From JANNVK01 sp031430435 (GTDB taxonomy: Bacteria > Acidobacteriota > Blastocatellia > Pyrinomonadales > Pyrinomonadaceae): a DNA stretch of 64,000 nucleotides. Of the stretch, positions 59,347 to 64,000 are shown in pieces. The translations under genes and the position numbers were made by a program. How positions within the stretch are numbered: the stretch's first letter is position 1; each line of letters starts with the position of its first letter. Under the pieces are notes generated by a model. The model did no database searches and was not told the DNA's origin. It saw only the letters and a list, made by a program, of their open reading frames with translations. The stretch lies in NCBI GenBank assembly GCA_031430435.1, contig JANPBM010000044.1, positions 1-64,000 on the forward strand, given 5' to 3'.

Positions 59347-60549
59347 ATGTCGAAGAAAATTTTGGTTATCGGCGGCGGACACGGCGGACTTTTTACGGCT
59401 TTGGAAATGGTCGGAAGCGGTGAGGTAACACTCGTCAGCGACACGGATTATTTTTGTTTCAAACCTTTGCTTTACGAATATCTGAGCGGCGAAGTTGAAG
59501 CGTGGCACATTGCTCCGTATTACAAAGAATTGTTTGACAATGAGATAAATTTTATCAAAGCAAAGGTTGAAAACATTGACTTTACGGAAAATGAAGTAAG
59601 ACTTTCAAACCGAAAAGAGGCGATAAATTACGACGTTTTGGTGTTGGCTGTCGGCGGTGTAACAAATTTTTGGAACGTTGAAGGCGCGGAAGAGTTCGCG
59701 TTACCGTTTCGCAATACTGCCGATACGGACGAGCTTCGCAAGCGGATGATTTCCGCAGTTGACGCGATTTCGCCGACTGTTGCGACCGATTTAACTTTTG
59801 CGATTGTCGGCGGCGGAGCAAGCGGTGTCGAACTGGCAACAAAAATGTCCGATTTGCTTTTCGACGCTTATCGGCAACGCGGTTTACAAGGCGAACCACG
59901 CATAATTTTATTGGAAACAGGCGACAGATTAGTTCCCGGAATGGGCGATGATATGCTCGAAATCGTCAACAAGTCTCTGCGTAATTGCAAGGTTGAGGTT
60001 CAGACAAAAACTCGTGTTTTAGAAGTCAAATCCGGCGGCATAATTTCCGAATTCGACGGCAAACAAACCGAAACAAAAGTTGCGGGAACAATTTGGGTCG
60101 CGGGCGTAAAGCCGAATCCGCTGCTTGAAACGCTTGATTTAGAGAAGAATAACATCGGATTGGTTTTGGCGGAAGCGACTTTGCAGGCGAAAGGAAAGGA
60201 AAATGTTTTTGTGCTTGGCGATATTGCTTTTGTCGAAAACGTTGCTCCGGTTTTGCTCGGAACAGCACAACTTGCCAACCAAGAAGCAACGCTTGTAACT
60301 GCCAATATTAAGCTGTTTTTGAACAATAAACCTTTGAAAACAAAGCGGTTTGAAGAACTTGGCGAAGCCTTGAGTTTGGGAACTGAAAACGCGGCGGTTT
60401 TGGTTGCCGGAAACGCGGTCAGCGGCGATATTGCCAGAAAGGCGCGTTTTGCGCTTTACAGTTCGCGGCTGCCGACGTGGCATCATCGCTTAAAAGTCGG
60501 CTCGGATTGGTTTTTTAACGGCACAAGTCCGAATTCGATCGGGCTTTAG
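59347..60549 (+). CDS. Type II NADH dehydrogenase (NDH-2) / FAD-dependent oxidoreductase
   Basis: A 400-residue two-Rossmann protein with AAGGAG upstream. FAD-binding motif KILVIGGGHGGLFTALEM, NADH-binding motif FAIVGGGASGVELATKM, and GTIWVAGVKPNPLLE plus ENVFVLGDIAFVE near the C-terminus are typical of NDH-2 and relatives. It would pass electrons from NADH to quinone at the membrane without proton pumping. The C-terminal ~40 residues are hydrophobic/basic and could bind membrane. Not part of an operon. Confidence 0.82.
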   Translation: MSKKILVIGGGHGGLFTALEMVGSGEVTLVSDTDYFCFKPLLYEYLSGEVEAWHIAPYYKELFDNEINFIKAKVENIDFTENEVRLSNRKEAINYDVLVLAVGGVTNFWNVEGAEEFALPFRNTADTDELRKRMISAVDAISPTVATDLTFAIVGGGASGVELATKMSDLLFDAYRQRGLQGEPRIILLETGDRLVPGMGDDMLEIVNKSLRNCKVEVQTKTRVLEVKSGGIISEFDGKQTETKVAGTIWVAGVKPNPLLETLDLEKNNIGLVLAEATLQAKGKENVFVLGDIAFVENVAPVLLGTAQLANQEATLVTANIKLFLNNKPLKTKRFEELGEALSLGTENAAVLVAGNAVSGDIARKARFALYSSRLPTWHHRLKVGSDWFFNGTSPNSIGL

Positions 60550-60550
60550 C

Positions 60551-60619
60551 GCGAAGACAGTGTGACGAAGAGAGCGATAACGGGGAAAACCTCACTGTCG
60601 CTCCGTCTCACGCTCTCAC
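60551..60619. repeat. Palindromic intergenic repeat, copy B
   Basis: On the minus strand this reads GTGAGACGGAG (60611-60601), GACAGTGAG and a matching distal arm, the same layout as copy A at 3637-3696. It lies between two convergent genes, as copy A does. Confidence 0.6.
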
Positions 60620-61110
60620 AATCGATCATCGGGAATTTCAACCAAAATATTTCCCTTTCTATTCTTAATCGAATCCATAATTTTGCCCGCCGAACCCATT
60701 TCCACCCGCGACGACAAAACCCGCGAAACTCTTTTCGGCAAAATGCTCGGCGCAATGCTTGCAATCGAATTTGCCAGCGAAACAATGTCGCCGCCGCCGT
60801 CCCAATGTTCGCGGACAACGGTTTCATCCGTTCGATTCAAAAGTCGCAACAACGTCAATGCGACAACGTAAATATCGTCAACCTGCCCGATAAAAGGAAA
60901 AACGTCGGGGATAAAATCAATCGGCGAAATGACATAAATAATCGCCGCCGCAAACAACGCTTTTTCGGTAATCGGCACACGATTATCAATCAAAAGTTTG
61001 CCCATCAATTTGACCATATTCGGCAAAAACATCAGTAAATTCTTCATTCGCCCTTTGACCTGCAATTTTCCTTCGCGTTCGACTTTCACAATTTTTGTTG
61101 ATTCGCTCAT
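60616..61110 (-). CDS. DUF1232 (YkvA-type) membrane protein
   Basis: The ATG at 61110 (MSESTKIVKVEREGK) has AAGGAAA upstream and gives 164 residues. The DUF1232 core is LLIDNRVPITEKALFAAAIIYVISPIDFIPDVFPFIGQVDDIYV (in parts), with the SPIDFIPD motif and an embedded membrane helix. A C-terminal helical tail follows. Function unknown. Confidence 0.85.
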   Translation of the reverse strand: MSESTKIVKVEREGKLQVKGRMKNLLMFLPNMVKLMGKLLIDNRVPITEKALFAAAIIYVISPIDFIPDVFPFIGQVDDIYVVALTLLRLLNRTDETVVREHWDGGGDIVSLANSIASIAPSILPKRVSRVLSSRVEMGSAGKIMDSIKNRKGNILVEIPDDRL

Positions 61111-61199
61111 TTTTAATTTCCTTTTTACCGACAAATTCGAGTCTAAACAAGACCGTGCGTTAGAGCAAGTTTATATTGAAAAAGTTGCACTAAGTTTAT

Positions 61200-62702
61200 T
61201 TATTTTTGCCCGATACTTTTTGTGCGTTTCAAACCGATAAACAGCCAAATCCCGAGTGCCGCAACAATCGAATTTCCCAACGCAATCAACATCAAAAACA
61301 AATCGCGGATATATTTTCCCGCCCAGTCGAGAAAATGCCCTTTGTGCAAATAATCAAACGTCAAATCTTCCCATTGAGCAATTCCATCGTTAATTTTCAA
61401 CGCCAATTTTCCGCTCGAAGTATCGACATAAACTCTCTCGTTTGAATTTTCGGCGTATTGAATTTTCATTGCCGGCAAGCGTTTTAAGATGAAACCATAT
61501 TCGCCGCCAAATTTTGTAATCGGCGTAACGTCAATTATTTGTTTGTTTCCGCTGAATTTTTCAGCTAAAAACTTTGCATATTCAACCTCGCCGTTTTCCA
61601 AAATTTCACCTGATTCGGCGTTGAAATATAAGATACTTTGATCGGTTTTCAACGTGCGATAAGACATTTTGTCATTGAATCCGACCAACGAAATTGAAAC
61701 CGTTTCGGCTTGATTTTTGATGATTTCAGTCAAAGAAATTTTTATTCGTTCAGCCTTGTAAGTGCTTGCGTAAGATATTTTTGCGTCTTTACCTAAATTA
61801 GCTTTCGCCCACAGATGAAACATTCCGCTGGATGACCACGCGAGTAAAAAAACTGAGACAATTACCCCGATCGAGCGATGATATTTTCGCAAAAGCGACC
61901 GCGAAGTTTCAAATTTATTTTTGCCGTAACTTCGCCAAAACAACCCGTAAACAATCAAACCGCTCAACGCCGTAAAGGAAACCAACGACATAAAAATCGC
62001 GACAACAATTTGCCGCGTCAGATTTGGCATTCCGGCAAATTCGAGGTTGTGAAAATTTATAAAAGTCCATTGCAGCCAAGATTTACGAGTGTCAATCAAC
62101 GTTCCGAGTTTTGACGAACTTGTATCAACGTAGGCTTTCATCCCATCGCCGCGTTCAAATGCAACTTCGTAAACAGGCAACAGACGATTGACGGCTTTGT
62201 ATTCAAAATCAAAATCCGTGATAACTTTCGCAGATTTTATTTCCGCTTTTTTCTCATCCGCAAAATATCTTGCAAGATATTCCGCGTATTTTTCATCGCC
62301 ATCCGCGAGTTTTTCGCCCGTCGAAACGCTCAAATAAATCGGCGGTTCGGCGGAAATCGCATCCGAAATAATACTCGAATGACAACTTTCACCTTCGCCT
62401 TCTTTTGGCTGAAACATCGTAACTTCTTTGTTTTGAGGCAAAATCTGATAAAAACTGTCGCCGTTGAAACTAACAATATTAAAACCGCCAAAAGTCTTGA
62501 TATTATTTTTTGCTAAAGATTCTTTCAGCGAAACTTTGAAATTGTCGGCTTCAAGCGGCGTTAATTTCAACATATTTTGTGTTGGTCGCGGTTGTGTCCA
62601 AGACATAATCGGATGCAAAAATCCGGTCAAACTCCATGCAAAAACTGCCAAACACGCCACGATTCCAAACCACTTGTGAAATAAATAAAATTGCTTTTTC
62701 AT
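61200..62702 (-). CDS. PepSY-domain membrane protein (iron-uptake reductase type)
   Basis: A 500-residue protein with four membrane spans: two close to the N- and C-terminus (FGIVACLAVFAWSLTGFL and DLFLMLIALGNSIVAALGIW) and two in the middle (IVVAIFMSLVSFTALSGLIV, IGVIVSVFLLAWSSSGMFH). PepSY periplasmic segments lie between (RLLPVYEVAFERGDGMKAYVDTSSSKL, and again RVYVDTSSGKLAL). Conserved His residues in HKWFG and HRSIG could bind haem. Its start is 8 bp after the stop of the TonB receptor gene, so the two form an operon, as for ferric-siderophore reductases of the PiuB/FoxB group. Confidence 0.85.
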   Translation of the reverse strand: MKKQFYLFHKWFGIVACLAVFAWSLTGFLHPIMSWTQPRPTQNMLKLTPLEADNFKVSLKESLAKNNIKTFGGFNIVSFNGDSFYQILPQNKEVTMFQPKEGEGESCHSSIISDAISAEPPIYLSVSTGEKLADGDEKYAEYLARYFADEKKAEIKSAKVITDFDFEYKAVNRLLPVYEVAFERGDGMKAYVDTSSSKLGTLIDTRKSWLQWTFINFHNLEFAGMPNLTRQIVVAIFMSLVSFTALSGLIVYGLFWRSYGKNKFETSRSLLRKYHRSIGVIVSVFLLAWSSSGMFHLWAKANLGKDAKISYASTYKAERIKISLTEIIKNQAETVSISLVGFNDKMSYRTLKTDQSILYFNAESGEILENGEVEYAKFLAEKFSGNKQIIDVTPITKFGGEYGFILKRLPAMKIQYAENSNERVYVDTSSGKLALKINDGIAQWEDLTFDYLHKGHFLDWAGKYIRDLFLMLIALGNSIVAALGIWLFIGLKRTKSIGQK

Positions 62703-62710
62703 ATTTCCCC

Positions 62711-64000
62711 TTAAAATTCAAAACGCAAGGCAATTTGTATTCTTCGCGGGTCAAAAGCCGATGTGTATCTGCCGAAAGTTGCCGAAGTCATAACGTTATC
62801 AATCGCTTGGAAATTGGTTTGATTGAAGACGTTGAACATTTCGCCGCGAAGCTGAATTTTACGTTTTTCATCAATGCGAAAATCTTTTTGCAGAGACAAA
62901 TTCCAGTCTGCAACGCTGTCGGTTCGTTGCGTATTTCTGCCGTATGTTCCGAAAGTATTCGTCGCCGGACGCAAATTTGTTGCGGTCAAACCTGTTGCGT
63001 AAGTTACTGCCGTTGCTTGGGTTGGCGTAAATATTAAACTTCCGTTAATTACATTCGGACGTTGATTATTTGTGCCGAGCGGCGTGTTAGTTCCAGTATA
63101 AATCGTGAACGGCTGACCACTTCTGAGCGTTGTAATTCCGCTGATTGTCCAACCGCCGAGCAATTTTCCGGCGAGATTATTTTGACGAAAAACAGGTAAA
63201 CGATACGAATATGTGAATGTCAAAATCTGCGGAATATCAAAGTTTGAAACTCCGCGATCTAGAAAGCGGCGAGATTCGTCAAGCGGCGTGGCATCGCGTG
63301 CGAGATTTGTGTTTGCCGTAATTAAATCTGAAACTTCGTCAATAAATTTTGAATAAGTATAAGCGGCACGAACTTGAAAACTGTTCGTAAATCGTTGTGT
63401 GTAAGAGACTTGGAGTGAATTATAATTTGAATTGCCCGATGTTTCCAAAATATTTACCACACCGACGGTTGTGTCGGGACGCAAATTTTGGGCAAGTTGT
63501 TCGCCGCCGTTCGGACGGCGTGTACGTGAAAGTTTTCTGCCCAAATTACCGACATACGAAACTGTCAAACTTGATTGCGGGTTAAATAATTCGCGTTCAA
63601 CCGAAAGGCTTAAATGTTGCGAATATGGCGTTGCCGTATCTTTGTTCGGAATAACCAAACCGCTTGGCAAGCCTGTTGCGGCAGTTGCAAGCAAGTTTGG
63701 AAATGTCGGATTAACCGCTGTAAAACTTTGGATAAACGGCGGATTGAAACGAGTTAAGCCCAAAAAAGTGGTTTCGACAACATTGTAATAAATTCCGTAA
63801 CCGCCGCGAATAACTGTTTTCGGTAACGCTTCCCACGCAAAACCGAAACGTGGCACAAAGTTGTTTTTATCGTTTTCAAGCAGATTTTTTGCTTCTAATT
63901 TGTTGTCAACTTCACGCGGTGCGGTGAAAACTTCGTAACGCAAACCGAGATTCAAGGTAAAATTCGGTCGAATTTTCCAATCGTCTTGAGCGTAAAGTGA
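62711..64000 (-). CDS. TonB-dependent receptor, Oar-like, C-terminal part (runs off the right edge)
   Basis: The frame is open to the end of the window: YAQDDWKIRPNFTLNLGLRYE lies at the edge and is the typical block opening the second half of the barrel in Oar-like/carboxypeptidase-regulatory TonB receptors. Further blocks are NFVPRFGFAWEAL, VIRGGYGIYYN, SLSVERELFNPQSSLTVSYVG, NYNSLQVSYTQRF, GWTISGITTLRSGQPFTIY and RGEMFNVFNQTNFQ, ending RRIQIALRFEF, a C-terminal Phe as in outer-membrane barrels. The N-terminal plug is outside. The downstream PepSY gene suggests an iron or other metal-chelate substrate. Confidence 0.93.
   Translation of the reverse strand, partial: SLYAQDDWKIRPNFTLNLGLRYEVFTAPREVDNKLEAKNLLENDKNNFVPRFGFAWEALPKTVIRGGYGIYYNVVETTFLGLTRFNPPFIQSFTAVNPTFPNLLATAATGLPSGLVIPNKDTATPYSQHLSLSVERELFNPQSSLTVSYVGNLGRKLSRTRRPNGGEQLAQNLRPDTTVGVVNILETSGNSNYNSLQVSYTQRFTNSFQVRAAYTYSKFIDEVSDLITANTNLARDATPLDESRRFLDRGVSNFDIPQILTFTYSYRLPVFRQNNLAGKLLGGWTISGITTLRSGQPFTIYTGTNTPLGTNNQRPNVINGSLIFTPTQATAVTYATGLTATNLRPATNTFGTYGRNTQRTDSVADWNLSLQKDFRIDEKRKIQLRGEMFNVFNQTNFQAIDNVMTSATFGRYTSAFDPRRIQIALRFEF

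Noticed and set aside
1..64000. tRNA or rRNA genes
   Set aside because: No tRNA cloverleaf or rRNA segment was recognised by reading the gaps; most gaps are under 100 bp. A tRNAscan-SE and Infernal run would settle this.

Overview
The window looks like chromosome from a Gram-negative member of the Acidobacteriota, probably class Blastocatellia (Pyrinomonadales-like). The clues are an Oar-type TonB-dependent receptor, a TonB protein with an N-terminal zinc ribbon and Asn-rich linker, a fused 2-oxoglutarate decarboxylase/dehydrogenase (kgd), a bacillithiol gene (bshA), modest GC content and many secreted proteins of unknown function. This placement is inference from gene content; there is no rRNA or ribosomal marker in the window.

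Layout. 0-2 kb: edge of an IS630-like transposase and two DUF2490 outer-membrane-type genes, the second behind a c-di-AMP (ydaO-yuaA) riboswitch with its own terminator. 2-6 kb: HMG-CoA reductase facing a molybdenum-cofactor operon (moeA with a one-base frameshift, a methyltransferase, moaC). 6-13.6 kb: acyl-CoA dehydrogenase, two small lipoproteins, a lone hyuA-type gene, then GNAT, a nitrilase-fold protein lacking its nucleophile, and a secreted protein. 13.6-28.7 kb (mostly minus): methyltransferase and GyrI-like gene, kgd with a small antitoxin-like tail gene, FemAB/BioF2-like protein (+), M16 peptidase, DUF4112, HEAT-cyclophilin, and cdaR-cdaA for c-di-AMP synthesis. 29-38 kb: bshA, recN, zinc-ribbon TonB, aminotransferase, purF, kptA, a rhodanese gene with an in-frame UGA, and an E1-beta gene. 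38-51 kb: secreted and envelope proteins, SPFH protein, SanA-like, saccharopine-dehydrogenase-like, PilZ, 3D-domain protein, DUF559-DUF413 protein, copper-binding lipoprotein, M28 peptidase and a TIGR03663-type membrane protein. 51-64 kb: rnz, pgi, glycine-zipper protein, LolC/E-type permease, paired GNATs, sugar phosphotransferase, a Panacea toxin-antitoxin pair, NDH-2, DUF1232, and a PepSY protein plus TonB receptor that runs off the right edge.

Main points. (1) The rhodanese gene at 36372-36812 reads through a UGA placed exactly where homologues have Cys. It carries a bacterial SECIS-like hairpin 21 nt downstream with a GGUCU apical loop, so it is very probably a selenoprotein. (2) The c-di-AMP riboswitch at 887-1050 and the c-di-AMP cyclase cdaA at 27.9-28.7 kb suggest that c-di-AMP regulates envelope genes in this organism. 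(3) Several families of 7-8 nt periodic and palindromic repeats lie between genes and, twice, inside coding sequence.
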